This document shows, in pieces, positions 45,465-59,633 of a stretch of 64,000 bases of DNA. The first letter of the stretch is position 1. The number at the start of each line of letters is the position of its first letter. The stretch covers positions 310,001 through 374,000 of the forward strand of contig JAKUDP010000001.1 in NCBI GenBank assembly GCA_022570795.1, written 5' to 3'. The stretch is from Sphaerulina vaccinii. Its lineage: Eukaryota > Ascomycota > Dothideomycetes > Mycosphaerellales > Mycosphaerellaceae. The notes under the pieces are model-generated. The model ran no database searches. It was not told the origin of the DNA and saw only the letters and a list, made by a program, of their open reading frames with translations. Both the position numbers and the translations under genes were made by a program.

Positions 45465-48400
45465 ATGGCCGGCGTGGTATTCGATCCATTCGAGGCCCTA
45501 GGATTGCCTCGAGATGCCACAAACGTCGCCATCAAAGAACGTTACCACGCGCTAGCAAGAAAGTACCACCCGAATCGACACCATCGTCCACAGAAAGCGG
45601 AAGTTCGTGTTGAGGGCCGCCATGCCTTCTCCTTCCACGATATACACAGATCATGGTGGCGAGAGGACACCGAGGACCTATCTGCTGACTACTTCCATAC
45701 CGTTCACCAGGCATGGAAGCTGCTCAGCAAGACCGAGAATCGCAGGCGACGCGCCGAGTTGTTGAATCTGCTCGAGCTTCAGGAGCAGATGCTGGCAGCA
45801 TTTGTCGACCTTCTCAACGCTGACAGTCCCAACGATCAGCCAGAAGAGCAGCGGAAACATGACGAGCACCACGAACACTCCGATGTGGACGGCCATATAT
45901 CCAGCGATGCGGACGAAGACCTGCCGAACGTTGGTCTACAGCGTCGAAGGACGTTTGCACAGCGTAATACACATGTCGCGCACTCGGGCGATTCAGTAGA
46001 TGCTCTGCAGTCGAATAGTCCCACGAGTCCCACGAAGAAACATATCAAGATGTTGTCGAAATTGTCAAGACGATCCGACGAGCACAAGAGCGAGGATTAC
46101 TTCACTTTGCGCAGGAAGAAGCTGGAGAAACTACGTCGGAAGGAGCTGGAGGCATTCCTTGATTATAGGAATGCCATGCTTGCGAAGTTCGAGGCCGAAG
46201 AGGAGGCCGAAAGACGACAGGAGCACTATGAAAGAAAAAAGTGGAAGCGAGAGTACTTTGAGCGTGCACCACGAGCTACTACGGAGCGATTTCGATCATT
46301 CCAGCAATTCATGGGTGCTGTCGCAGCATTTGGCACGCAGTCCTCGCCGAGACAGCGCAATACCTCGGAAAGCAATTACAGCAGCATGACACCTGTAGTC
46401 GGTCCTGGTGAGAATGGGTTCCTCTTCCCGGAAAGTGGCCTATCGCGTCAAAAGACTATGCATCGCCGTGGATGGAGCAGCGACATCAGTGGAGATCAAT
46501 CGGACAGTAGCGATCATGAAGACGATGTGAGCGACATCAACAGCTGGAGAAGAACACCACCACTGTCTGCTTTCCGTCGTCAGTCTAAACGACCCAACGA
46601 GCACGTACCTCTCGATGCTTTTCGTGCAACGTCACGAAGTATACGGCCCACTGCAGGATCCGTGGCTCCCACACCCGAATCGCCAAAGCAACCGACGGGG
46701 CTCAAGATCATTGTAAGGCAGCCAACAGAACTAGGCAGTATACGAGAAACACAGGACTCGAGTGGCGATACTCTCTCGGGCTCTTCGCGGTCGCCCTCGC
46801 CCCAGCCACACGCGAATGGCACAGAAGCAAGCAGATACATGTGGCTACCATCATCAGGTCCTGGGGAGTACTTTGGCTTAAATGTAGATCGACGAGCCCG
46901 TTCGCCGAGTCCACTGGGTCAACGACGCGCTCCTTCGCCTTCAAAGGCAAATGAAGCTGTCAAGGTCGCGAGCGAAGGCCTCCAATTCAGCACTAAACCC
47001 ATAGGACAGCCACATCATCTGCAGATTCCACTGAGTAATGTGTATGAACTCAAGAGAGATGAAAAAGCGTGGATGCTGGGGTCCGAGCCGGATAATGAGA
47101 ACAATCCTATCGCTCTGCTGGATCGCTTACAACAGCTGAACTTCGACGTTGCTTCTAAGTTCATGGTCAAGCCTGACATCAAAGAGCTCTTCAGATTTCG
47201 ACTTATTTACAACCATAGACACATCGCCGGTAAAGACAACCAGTCCTTTATCGCACTCAGCTACAGACGCAAGTTGCATGTAACGAAGCAGCATGGTCAC
47301 TTTACCTTGCCGCTGGAGCCAGAAATCTTTCAAGCAGTGTGGGAGGAGAGGCAATCTGACCACGAAGGTCTCTGGATTGACCAAATCTGCATCGACCAGG
47401 ATAGTCGCGAGGAAACAACCGTGTCTATGTCCGCGATGGACATGGTGTACAGAAGTGCGCGATTAGTCGTGGTTGCTCTTGACGACATCGAACTGGACGC
47501 ACACGAGGGGGAGCTTCTGCATAATCACATGGAAGAGTACAAGTCGATGGCACACGTACCTCCAGGTCAACGCTTTCGGCGCAAGCAACCCCCGTACCTT
47601 GAGAGTCATGAGAATCTGTTTAGAGTCATCCGCAAGATATTGCGTTCTTCGTGGTTCAAAAGGTAAGACCCATTGTCTGGATGGTAACACAACGTCTTTT
47701 TGCTAACGTTTCGACCCTGCAGAGCTTGGTGTAGACACGAGATGCGACTCGCTAAGCATCACATTTTCCTGATTCCATGCAAACGGCCTGGCACATGGTC
47801 TGGCCGAGACGTGCTGCGTTTCAATGGCAAGTGCATCTCGCACTTGCTCGACCTTTCCACCGAAGTGCCCTTCGAATCGGATGTTGAATCTGTGAAGCCT
47901 GCGCTCCATGCGTTCTTCCGAGATCGAAGCAAGATGGCTCCGGATGAGAGGGGCATGCAACTCCACCATGGTAACTTCTCGACTGTGGTGGCTGAGGTCT
48001 TTGCCATGGAAGCTGGAGGGGATCCTCGCATACCAGCTGAGCAAAGAGAGGCCGATGCCAGGAAGGACAAAATTGCGATCATCCTTAACACTATGGAGTG
48101 TGGTCTCACCATATCAGATCGTTTTCGCGATCCGATGATCCACCTAACGCAGAATGAGTGCTATCATGACCTAATGCTCCTTAGTCTGGCAGCCCAGGAT
48201 CCAGGCGCTCTCTGCTCAGTTGGCGCGCCACTGCCTATTACGGATTCCGTTCACAGCTGGTTGTACACGCCCACAGTGGCAGATAGTGGGTTGAATAACA
48301 CAAAGACACTGCAGCGTCTTCCTGCTGGAAGCGAGATCAAGGTCAACAGCTCCGGCACTGACCACTTCATACAACTGGATCTGAAGTTCCTGAAAAGCGG

Positions 48401-49142
48401 CCGAAGAGAGCACCACCCTCTAGATCCTGAGGCGCTCAAGCTCGCTGGCGACTTCATCAAGGTGTGCGATGAGCGCAAACTGGGCAGAAATCGAAAGCGG
48501 TATCTGATCCATGATCGCAAGGCGAACTTGCTTTTTGGTTCGATGCACGATGTCTATACAGAGACTTTAGCTTGTGTTCTGATCTGCGGGCCGAACTGGG
48601 TGAGGGACGTGTGCCAGCGCTACAGTATGAGCAGGTGGCGAGTGGATCTGCAAGGTGCCATGGAGCTTCTTATTGCTTTACAGAGCACATGTGGACGCTG
48701 GCCTCCACATGCATGGATTGATCGCGCGACTGCATTTATCATGGACTTCGTCAATTTCCTGGTCATCCGTGGCCTGCCTTCGCGACAAATTCAACAACCA
48801 GAGAAATGGCGGCCAGTGTGGGTGCCAACTGCTCCGGGCGGCAAAGTCATGACATTTGTGCCGCTTGGAAACAGGCATATCCGTCCAGCTATACCGACCG
48901 CGCTACTCAATCCGGATTACATGCATCTGGCACGTCTCTGGGTTCTCGAACCGCGCACGTTCCCGGATGTTGATGAGGATCTGAATCTCATTCCTAACCA
49001 CAACGATTGGACGCTGCTGGGTAAATCAGTACTGTTCAGCGATAACCTGTCGATTGGACAGATGACTTCTCACGATGGATTTCTGAAAGAAGACCAGAAA
49101 GTGTTTGGGCGACATCGGCTCCGGCGAGAGAAGTCTTTGTGA
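45465..49142 (+). CDS. J-domain-like / HET-domain fusion protein
   Basis: Exons 45465-47662 and 47723-49142 give 1205 residues; the intron has GTAAGA, TGCTAAC and CTGCAG. The N-terminus (DPFEALGLPRDATNVAIKER) is a DnaJ-like domain with HPN at 35-37 in place of HPD, the motif needed to stimulate Hsp70 ATPase. A disordered, Ser/Arg-rich region with a charged coiled coil (~215-267) follows. From about residue 594 comes a HET domain: FIALSYR, then GLWIDQICIDQ near 634-644, a family-typical ..M..VYRSARLVVVAL segment, and W(C)RHEM just after the intron. HET domains trigger heterokaryon-incompatibility cell death. The remaining ~450 residues are globular with no family I recognise. The start ATG (CATATGGCC) was chosen because the upstream open part has no ATG in frame nearby. 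Confidence 0.88.
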
Positions 49143-49701
49143 TATCAATGATACCCTGTACGATTATCAAATTGTGTTAGTGATTGCGTTCATAGCGTCT
49201 GCATTTGGCGGCATATAGACAGACATGACATGCGAAGCGAGTGCTTGACATTGGATTGAATCCTAAGGCGTGCTTCTTTTCCGTGCATTGTGCGTTTCCC
49301 ATTGAGTGAATGGGCGAGAACCTATTGTGTGAATGGTGAATGCCTACAAATGACCCGCCTTCCGCGAGTGACTGCCACCTTCCTGTCTTGTCCCTCTTCC
49401 TTCCTTTCCACTCGTACCTTCCACGACGCCCTCTTTCTCTGCCTTCCCTTCGTCGAATAACAACGCCATCCCCCACGACACGTGGCTGTTCATCGTACTT
49501 CGCCCTACAACCTCCCTGCCATTGCCACGCTCTCGCCAGCATCCACTCCTCGAGTCGAACAACAACATATTTGCGTTGCACATTGCCAGTGAGAGGGAGA
49601 CGACTTAGCAGCGATAACGCCAGCAGCTTCTGGCCCATCAACGGTCGAGTTCGCCTTTTCGCCACCTCTTCACATCTACCAGCAACAGCAAATACGCCAA
49701 C
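49143..49701. other. Intergenic region and leader of the Pumilio gene
   Basis: CT-rich sequence at 49370-49450 on the plus strand is a typical fungal promoter or leader tract. No supported gene; a minus-strand frame (49177-49770) is a low-complexity shadow. Confidence 0.5.
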
Positions 49702-51923
49702 ATGGAGTGGACCGGCTCTCCAACAAAGAAGTTGTCGTCGTCTTTCACCGTCTTCGACGAGAACACTCACAACAACTACCAGCAGGTTCGTGTGACATCG
49801 CGTGTTTAATCAAAGGTTCTCTGCTAATGTTGACGCGTAGTACGGATTCCAGCGCACGGCCTCTGCCATGCATTTGCCACTAACAACATCGAGATACGCA
49901 AACAGAGCTGGAGCCCCGCCACCACAGGTACTTCACAACACTTCTCCTCTTCTATTCAACCACGACTGACAAACACTTCACAGCGCTTCGCCAACATGGG
50001 TCAAAACGACAACGAAAAGAAGCTCATGGCCGAGATCTTGGTCAAGCTTAGAGAGCGAGATGCCACCGTCGCCGCCGCACAACAGAACCGCTGCCCTTCA
50101 CCAACCGACACCGACCCATACAGCAACACACCTCCCGCCGGTTACAGTCCTGAAGAGCAGCTGGGTCCTGATGAGGTCTACCGCCTCAAGCGCGAACTCG
50201 ATCAAGCCAAGGAGCGCATGGCACAGATGAATCTTCAGCTCGATCAGTCTCGCTTGGTCCAACATACGATGCAGGAGGCACTCGGATCTCCATTTCCAAA
50301 TGCACAAATGCTCGCCGCGAACATCCCTAGTCACGCCATGCCGTCTGCTGGTAACAGCTTCGCGCAGGCCACCGACTACAGCCGCGCCTCGACTCCCTTC
50401 GAGCGTGGCAGCTTCAACAGCCAAGCGCAGTCGTAGGTATCGCTGGCAGACAACATTCAACAAGCACGTGATTGACGACAGACAGATTCGATGGTATGCA
50501 AGGCTTCTCAGGCTATCCGCGCAATCAGTCTGGTTATGGCGGAGGTCGCACTGGCTACACCCCACCAATCACTCCCATGCCTTACACGCAGTCGACCTAC
50601 ATGCAGCCGGCCCACGCCATCCCACAGCAACAGCAGCCGCCGATCGGCACGAGATTGTCTCCAACGGCTGCCGAGTTCGGTGTCGGTCGTGGTCAGTGGA
50701 CTGGCCAGCCGCAGCCTCAAGCGACGACCTATCTCAACACTACCGAGCCGCTCAACTATCGACGCCTTCTGGAGCGCAACATGAGTTGCAACTGGAAGTA
50801 CATCGTCGATAAGATCGTCTGCAACAATGACCAACAGGCGTCAATCTTCTTGCAGCAGAAGCTCAAGGTCGGTACGCAAGAGGCGAAGTTGGAGATTGTC
50901 CAGGCAATCATTGACCAAGCCTACCCGCTCATGATCAACCGCTTCGGCAACTTCTTGGTGCAGCGCTGCTTCGAACATGGAAATCCTGATCAAATCATTC
51001 AGATCGGCAAAGCCATCCGCGGTAACACTCTCAACCTCAGCATGGATGCTTTCGGATGTCACGTCGTGCAGAAGGCATTCGACTGTGTGCCTGAAGAATA
51101 CAAGGCTATCATGGTGCACGAGCTTCTTCGCCGTATTCCAGAGACCGTCATTCACCGCTACGCTTGTCACGTCTGGCAGAAGCTGTTCGAGCTTCGTTGG
51201 AGCGGCTCGCCACCACAGATCATGAAATTCGTCAACGAAGCTCTCAATGGCATGTGGCACGAGGTGGCACTTGGCGAGACTGGCAGTCTTGTTGTCCAGA
51301 ACATCTTCGAGAACTGCCTCGAGGAGGACAAGCGTCCATGCATCGACGAAATTCTTTCGAGCATCGATGTGGTCGCCCACGGCCAGTTTGGCAACTGGTG
51401 CATCCAGCACATCTGCGAGCACGGCTCCATCCCAGATCGCACTCGCGCCATTGACCACGTCATTCGCTTTGCCAGTGAGTACAGCATGGATCAATTCGCT
51501 TCCAAGGTCGTCGAGAAGTGCCTCAAGATTGGTGGCAACAACTTCCTCGATCGCTACCTAGAGCGCATCTGCGAGGCCCGCCAAGATCGCCCACGCATGC
51601 CACTCATCGACATCTCTGGCGACCAGTTCGGCAACTACCTCATTCAGTACATCCTCAGCAGCGCCGAGCCACAGCGTCGCGAGGACGTTGCCGCCCAGAT
51701 CCGCAAGCACATGGTCTCTCTCCGCGGCTCCAAGTATGGCTCCCGCGTCGCCATGTTGTGCTGTAATCCCGCAGTCACCACCCGTCCAGGTCCACCAGCT
51801 GGTCTCCCAATGGGTCGTGGCAACGGACCCTTCGGCCACAGCAGCTTCGGTCAGGACATGTCACGTCCCTTTCCTACTGAGCGTGCCTACGTCGGCCGCG
51901 GTGGCTATGGCGGATACCGCTAA
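49702..51923 (+). CDS. Pumilio-family (PUF) RNA-binding protein
   Basis: Exons 49702-49785, 49841-49927, 49984-50432 and 50486-51923 give 685 residues; introns are 53-56 bp, one with an unusual GTTCGT donor. The N-terminal third is low complexity with a charged coiled coil (PDEVYRLKRELDQAKERMAQMNLQLDQ). The C-terminal ~350 residues are tandem PUM repeats: RFGNFLVQRCFEHG, DAFGCHVVQKAFDC, RYACHVWQKLFEL, ETGSLVVQNIFENC, GQFGNWCIQHICEHG, DQFASKVVEKCL, GDQFGNYLIQYIL and SKYGSRVAMLC, which gives about eight. PUF proteins bind 3' UTR sequences and repress or localise mRNAs. An RG/GYGG-rich tail ends the protein. Which PUF class it is cannot be settled here. Confidence 0.92.
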
Positions 51924-52663
51924 ACTACTTCACATCTGTTGACATCTGCGGAGACATACAACCTTCGCCCTGCCACTGATCCTTACACAAAGGATCTGCT
52001 GCCATACGAATGCTCATCTACGCTGCCGCACAGGCGCGCTTGTTCTGATAACTTTCTACACCATAGCTATCGCTGGGCCACATCGCCCTTGGATGAAGAG
52101 CATGGTTACAACAGTTGCTACCAACTATATGTTGGCAGTCTTGTTACAAGGCAGCAAGCGTTGCCGGCCGGGTTTGCACATCACCCTAACATCTTAGCCA
52201 TTGAATGTATTGGCAATGTTTTCCGTTGTTCGAAGAAAAGGAGGATATCAGGGTTGCGTACAGATGGATGGAGATTGTTGAGTGTCAACATCTTATGCAA
52301 CCATGATGGAGGTCCGAGATTGTCATAATAGTGCTTCAGTGTTTCGAGAAAATAATGCGATCTGTTTTGCTTTAGTTCGCCTGTCTTCACTTCACTTCCG
52401 TTGTCTCTTGATGTGCCAGATACGTTGTTTCGCTGATCGTCTGATTGACCAAGCCAGATAGGCCCGTCGCAATTGCCTCACATCGCGTGTCTGGAGTTCT
52501 CTCGAACCGCGTGTTTCGCTAGCTTGTTCGGCGCGCTTGCCGTATGAAGAGCTTCACTTTTATTCATCGTCAGCTTCAGCTTCATCTCCACTTTCAGCTG
52601 GAGCAAACTTTCGAAACAACAAACACCACCTCGTTGAAGAACATACAAGCTTGCTCTGACGCG
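51924..52663. other. Intergenic region
   Basis: 0.74 kb. The ATG at 52544 is in frame with the next gene, so the N-terminus of that gene could begin here; I judged it to be leader sequence. Nothing else is seen. Confidence 0.4.
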
Positions 52664-53769
52664 ATGGCCGGCGACAATGTCGACACAATTGTTGGGCGCC
52701 TAGTCTTTCTGGCTGCATCAGCGCCGGAACCGCTGACCACAGAGCTGAAGAATGGCTTTTTCGATTTGGCGCGAACCCTCTCTGCAACTTCTCGTGCGAC
52801 CGCTGGCGACAATGTCGACACAATCATTGGGCGCCTTATCTTACTAGCTGCATCAGCGCCGAAACCGCTGGACACAGAGCTGAAGAATGGCGTTTTCGAT
52901 TTGGCGCGAGCCCTCTGTGCGACTTCTCGAGCGACTGCCGCCACAGCAGCGAGCCCCAAAGCCTCTGATACTCAGGCCGCGCAACCAAGCAAGACTATTG
53001 CATCCTCAAGCTCACCTGCGAAGGATCCAACGCGCGATGAAGCTCGCGTCGAGCAGCATTTGCCAAGCAGACGATGGGAAGATAGAGGCACTGGTACACA
53101 TGTGCATCGACAGCCATCTTCGCACGACACTGACCAGTTATAGGTGTCCAGCAGCCCGTGCCACCAGAAGTTCGCAGCAAGTTGCCTCTGGACCTTGAGT
53201 CGAGGGATCCGCCATTACAAGCTCGACCCCAACCCGCCTTACTAGGTGAGCGCGATGCCGGCCATGGGCGTCTGTCGCCACCGCCACCTGTGACCAGTTG
53301 GCCATGGCAGGCAAAACTGCAACAGAAGTATACGCAGCCTAAAGTGGACTCACAGCCACGGGAAGAAGCTCGTCGAACAGAAACGTTGCCGGTCCAAGAA
53401 AGTAAGTATGGCGGGATACCAGGCAAGTTCTTCTTCACGGAGCTCAAGCCACTGCAGCGAAAGACACCAATCTAGCTTTCGCGAAAAGACATTCGCACTT
53501 TCAGAGGTACTTGCTGACACTTCGTCCTACTAACTGTAGACCGTAAGCGATCCCGCTCTCCAGAAGACCATCACTCGCCTCAAAAGAGGATCAAGCAGGA
53601 AGCAGCACCTGAGGCCGAGGCTGTGTCCGCAAGCGGCTCGAATACATCCACCGACGCAAAGCCAGCGACCAAGACGACACGCGGAAAGCGCGGCGGGCGC
53701 TCAGTGCGCGAATATAGGGAACGTCGCCTTGAGCATGCGGCATGGAGAGCTTCGCAGCGAAAGGCGTGA
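52664..53769 (+). CDS. Basic hypothetical protein with a duplicated 45-residue N-terminal unit
   Basis: Exons 52664-53093, 53144-53401 and 53540-53769 give 305 residues. Introns: 50 bp (GTACAC...TATAG) and 138 bp (GTAAGT...CTAACTGTAG). The N-terminus is two tandem 45-residue copies beginning GDNVDTI.GRL...LAASAP (135-bp period). Next come a Ser/Ala-rich stretch and Pro-rich segment (PPPPVTSWPWQAKLQQKY). The last exon is strongly basic (RKRSRSPEDHHSPQKR; TRGKRGGRSVREYRERRLEH), suggesting nuclear or RNA association. No family recognised. An alternative start at 52544 would add 40 residues. Confidence 0.65.
52670..52939 (+). repeat. 135-bp in-frame tandem duplication
   Basis: Unit 1 begins at 52670 and unit 2 at 52805; both encode GDNVDTIVGRL/GDNVDTIIGRL followed by near-identical sequence. 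They differ by a small number of substitutions, so the duplication is fairly young. Confidence 0.85.
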
Positions 53770-54986
53770 GGCGAGAGCGAGAGAGCATCGACTGCAATGC
53801 AGCTGAAAGCGGCCTTGAGGCGGGATGTTCAGGAACTATCACCAGATCTCGAAGCAACTGGCGGGATCCTGTCGAGCCTGAGAAAGATGTCGAGAGTAGG
53901 AATCTCATTCCTGATGGCAGACAAGATTTGTATGTCCAGGTCTACCAGAAGCCTTGATCGTCCACTCCCACTAGGGCATGGACGTGTCTGTACATCAAGC
54001 CGAGACATCCAGGAGGATGTGGCGACATGTACATTGATGATGGTACTGTCAGCACGATGTCCAGAGGCCGACGAAGGACACATAATGGTAGCAAGAGAAT
54101 CCATCTGATGGGACAGCGCAACATGCGCTATACCACTTCAGGAAGATGACTATGCCTCATTGGAGTTTCGACAATCTCTTTGCTATCCATGTCTCTTCTA
54201 TTCTCTTTTCCTCCGTCTGCCATATGCACACCTCTCTCGATTGTCGTCTCATTGGTTGCAATGAAGCACCCGAGACTATCAGTGAGGCGCAACGTGCCTT
54301 CGTGCTATTAGCAGAACAGGTTCTGCAGAGGCTTGGCTTTATTCTAGCCAACTGGCCACCTCCCTTTATCATCCTGATCCCAGCCGTTCATCGGCATCCG
54401 TATTAGGTCCGATTGGAGCTCCTCATTTATCGCGCAGGCATGCGGCATCATCGAAGGCGCTGTATAGCAAAAGGAAGGACTATGTTATGGTACAAGAGAG
54501 ATGGAAGCAGTGTAGGTGAAGTCTAGAGCAGCCAAGGGTGTCTCCGCGAGACTAGCTGAGGCTATATCGTGCATGGCCGGAAGGGATAGGAATGGGCGGG
54601 CAGCAACGGATCTCATGGATGAGGGGTGTTCTGGGGCATGCAGCTTCATCGATCACGGTTGTAGACACGGCTCTCCGTCGTCGGCCTCTAGGAACAGTGG
54701 TATATAATAATACTTGAAGACAAGCGTTCGCGCGAGAAGGTAGAAAAGTACATCCTCGGACAGTTCTTTTTGTTATAACGTCAGCGAGTTTTCGGTCCGC
54801 AATCTGAGCTTTGATTCACCCCACCTTCACCTTTGTGGACACAAAACTTCTCCCAACAACATCAACTCACTTCCTTCTTGACAACAAACACAAAGTGAGA
54901 TCTTCTGAACAATCGCAGCTTCATCAACCTTTCACTGACTCTCGACAGCTTCTTACCCAAACAACAACACCACTCAAAACGCGAAA
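53770..54986. promoter_or_regulatory. 1.2-kb region with the GAPDH promoter
   Basis: No coding frame is supported. A TATA-like TATATAATAA lies at 54711-54720, about 270 bp upstream of the GAPDH ATG. A long C/T- and CAA-rich leader follows (about 54810-54985), typical of highly expressed fungal genes. Transcription start not determinable. Confidence 0.45.
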
Positions 54987-56301
<1,315 letters not shown>

Positions 56302-57421
56302 GCGATGTCTCTTTCCAACACCAGTTTTCAAAAGCACGAGCAATACCTACAGAGCAGATCAGCAAGTGGTTGGGCATATTAGCGCCGTCCACGTGCGGAC
56401 TGGCACAGGGCTATGCGGTGCATTGCACGATTGTAGCTAGCACACAGCGAGCTAGACGATTATGACATTACAAATGAGACACAAGCATTTCACGAGCAAG
56501 CGCCTCTTCAAATGATCGTTGGCGGGCTCTCTACGAAGTCGCCTTGTCTTCAGGGTGCTGTGATGTTCGACACTGACAACGGAGAAGAACGGAGAGGTTG
56601 CATCTGAAGACTAGCTTCGTGTCTGATGTCTCTCGCAATCGCAGCCGTCTATGCAGCTCAGAGCAGAGACAGTGTATGCCGGCAACGTTTATTTCCTCGA
56701 GCCTTGGAGGTCCCTAGGTCACACACGTTTGAACGTCTTGTAACTTTGTTGGAGCTACCTCTCGCTTAGGGTTGCCCTAAACTACTGGGACATAGTCAAG
56801 GTCTGAACCTCATTGCTAATCGATGTTCTCTAGAGAGCTTCCAGACTCAGCTACCTTGACAAGAATGCTTGGGAAGTTTGACATCCATCCCGCAAAGGAC
56901 GAGCCTGCAATCTGAGAATGACCAAATTAATGAAATTTTGGAAATATCAACATTTTGGATGTCCAAGCTTGACCAATACTGAGTACTGGCTACATGCCAG
57001 AGCAAAGGAACAATCTACAAGAAAGTGATCGATCGCAATGAACGGTTCTCTAGTGACATCGAAGATACGATGATACTGTCAGGCGTCAAAGAGTCATCTC
57101 TCGCGAGAGACATGTCGTGAATGCTCGATAGTTTGCAAGTCGATATGCTAGCTCAGAGTCTACGAACAGAGATACTTGTTCGCCCTTCCTACACGACACC
57201 CATCAAGTAGTTGCTGCGAGCCATATATACTTGATCTAACACATGTGACTTCCTGCTCAACACGGAAGGAAGTTCATGTTCCTGCAGCACTTTTGAGTTT
57301 GTCCCTCTCCTAGCCACATTGGGAACTTTGGTGAGGGGTTGTGGTATCCAAACTTTAAACAGCAGCGTTCTGCATAACCGTAGTGCTGTACAATGCAATC
57401 CAGGTACTGAATGCTACGATA
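56302..57421. other. Intergenic region
   Basis: 1.1 kb between GAPDH and a regulator. No convincing frame on either strand; both the GAPDH 3' end and the regulator promoter should be here. Confidence 0.5.
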
Positions 57422-59633
57422 ATGCCTATGGAGTCCACCAGCAAGGTGAAGCAGAGACGATCGCGACGAGTCTGCGAGAACTGCCATATTCGAAAGCTTC
57501 GTTGCAATGTCGAAGAGAATGGCACTCCATGCTCGAATTGCGTAGTCTACCAGTCTTCTTGTACTGTGAGACGGAGGAAGAATCAGAGGTTCGGTGCATC
57601 TGACTCTCGTCATCGAGTTGTGCTGACAGTCGACTACCAGGAGAGAGTCAGTGCTGTCAATCGACGCACGTAGCCCGAACGCTTCGGAAAGATCACCTTC
57701 GACGGCAGTATTCTCAATCAATTCCGTCTCAGCTCGAACTCCACAAGATAGCAATGAAGCAACAGCAGCAGCACCTCCCGCTGGCCCATCGCTCTGGTGG
57801 GACAACAACAGTAACAGTACTCCAAGACCAGCAACCGACAATGCCCTTCCAACTTCCCTCGGCAATGAGTCCTACGACTTTGGACATATGACCGATCTTG
57901 ACGATATCTTCGCTTTCACAGGCACCAATGTGCCTTCAGTTCCAACGCATAGCTTCACCACTCCACAGTCTCCTCCCGCTGTCCAGCTATGCGGTCATTT
58001 GGGCTCAGATGACCTCGCTTTCTTGCGCAGCCAAGGATGTCTAGATCTGCCTCCAGCGCCTCTGTTTCGAGAACTCATGCTTCACTACTTTCGATTCGTT
58101 CATCCAAACCTCCCGATCGTGCCTCAGGATCTGTTCTGGTCGAAGTGGAATGGCGAAGAGTTCCAGCTCAGCAAGTTCTCCCTCCTGCTAGTTCAAAGCA
58201 TGGTCTATGCGGTATCAAGCTATGCAGATATAAGTATGATATCTGCTCTAGGCTTCTCCAACAAGCGCGAAGCTAGGAATTCCTGCTATCGAAAGGCAAA
58301 GGCATGAAGGTCCGTATTCGTTGCAGTTGGAGAGCAGAAGTGCTGACTCTTGCACAATTAGCTACTTTTCGACTTCGAGGCAGAGAAAGATCCTGTATCG
58401 AACGCGCAGGCTTGCTTGTTGCTGACTTATGAGACTGGCGATATGAAGATGCGGATCAACACTTCTTGGCTCATGAATGCTATCAGATTCGCTCGGATGG
58501 CGAGAGCCGATTGCTTCTATCGATTCAACACAGTCGATCCTCAAAGGGCGAAGATGCTGAAGCGTTTGTGGTGGGGCGTCGTCTTCCGTGATCGAATATT
58601 GTCCCTGGGACTTCGCCGGACACTCCATGTCAAGCTGGATCCAACCTGGGAGGACGTCCATGGTCGTCTGCGAGAGGAATACGTCCTACACGCGGCAGAC
58701 TTCGATTCCGAGCTCGGCGTTTCGCCAGTCCACAGCCTCAAGACTCAACTTCGTTTAGTGGAGCTGGCTAGCGTCACTTGTCGCTTGATGCACTCTCTTT
58801 CCACAGCCCTCGATACGATGTATCATCATGAGGGTTTGGAAGAAAGAATGGAAGCGGTTTCGAGATCTCTAGTCTTGAGCATCAACAATCTTCATCGAGC
58901 CATTGGAGAACTGCAGCATTGGCACGAAGGTGCAATACAGATATTTCCGTCTCCTGTGAGCCTTGATGATTCTGAGACGCACGAGTCTGTCATGATATAT
59001 GCCAATGTGCTATTCATCTTTCAGTCCTCGGCGATCTTTGCGCTTCATACCAATCTCATCTTCATACACGAGCTGGTGCCCGCATCAAGGTCGTTGCTGG
59101 ACAAGGATACGATAGAGGAAGCTGTGGAAGCTCTTGAGGACGCCAATGGCGATATTATGCAGCGCACCCGGGAACTGGTACAAGTTCGACTCCTGAACTT
59201 GCTGCCGATCAGCGTTACACCACTCATGGGCCCTCCGCTACTGCTGCAGGCCATCAATCTAAGCGCAGTACGAGGCACTCAGATGGAGGCAGTGGAAAGC
59301 CGCAAGCTTGACATCTTCACTCGCACGCTGGAAAGCTCTCGAGAACGCTTCCATGGCTCAGACTTTGTTTACAACGTGCTCCGGAATATGATTGCTTATG
59401 CAGAAGATGATGAGAAATTCATGGTCGCTATGAAGAACTGGCGGAGAGGCTCTGAAGACTCGATTGCCCACAATGGCGGACAGAGACAGTTCCGACTCGA
59501 TTGGTCTAATCTGGTATGCCAGAGGCCTAGACTCTTCCTGCGCCTAATGATGCACTTGGATCGTGCTTTCTGTACGGGGCTTCCACCCGAAGAGACCGAC
59601 TTCCCGCAAGGACTGCAGAGACATGCGGCGTAA
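57422..59633 (+). CDS. Zn2Cys6 transcription factor with a GC-AG intron
   Basis: Exons 57422-57588, 57641-58301 and 58362-59633 give 699 residues. The zinc cluster is Cys18, Cys21, Cys28, Cys37, Cys40 and Cys47, preceded by a basic SKVKQRRSRR. After a disordered Ser/Thr-rich linker the fungal_trans domain includes ELMLHYFRFVHPNLPIV and, spliced, YRKAKLLFDFEAEKDP, then LKRLWWGVVFRDRIL. This region resembles the cutinase-regulator CTF1-like class; target genes unknown. Intron 1 has a GTTCGG donor. Intron 2 (58302-58361) has no usable GT; the exon ends AAAG before GC and ends with TTAG, so I infer a GC-AG intron. A GT further on (58309) would leave a TGA in frame. Orientation same as GAPDH. Confidence 0.85.

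Noticed and set aside
49177..49770. Long minus-strand frame opposite the Pumilio leader
   Set aside because: It is the reverse of CT-rich leader sequence (low-complexity Arg/Gly/Glu) and overlaps exon 1 of the Pumilio gene.
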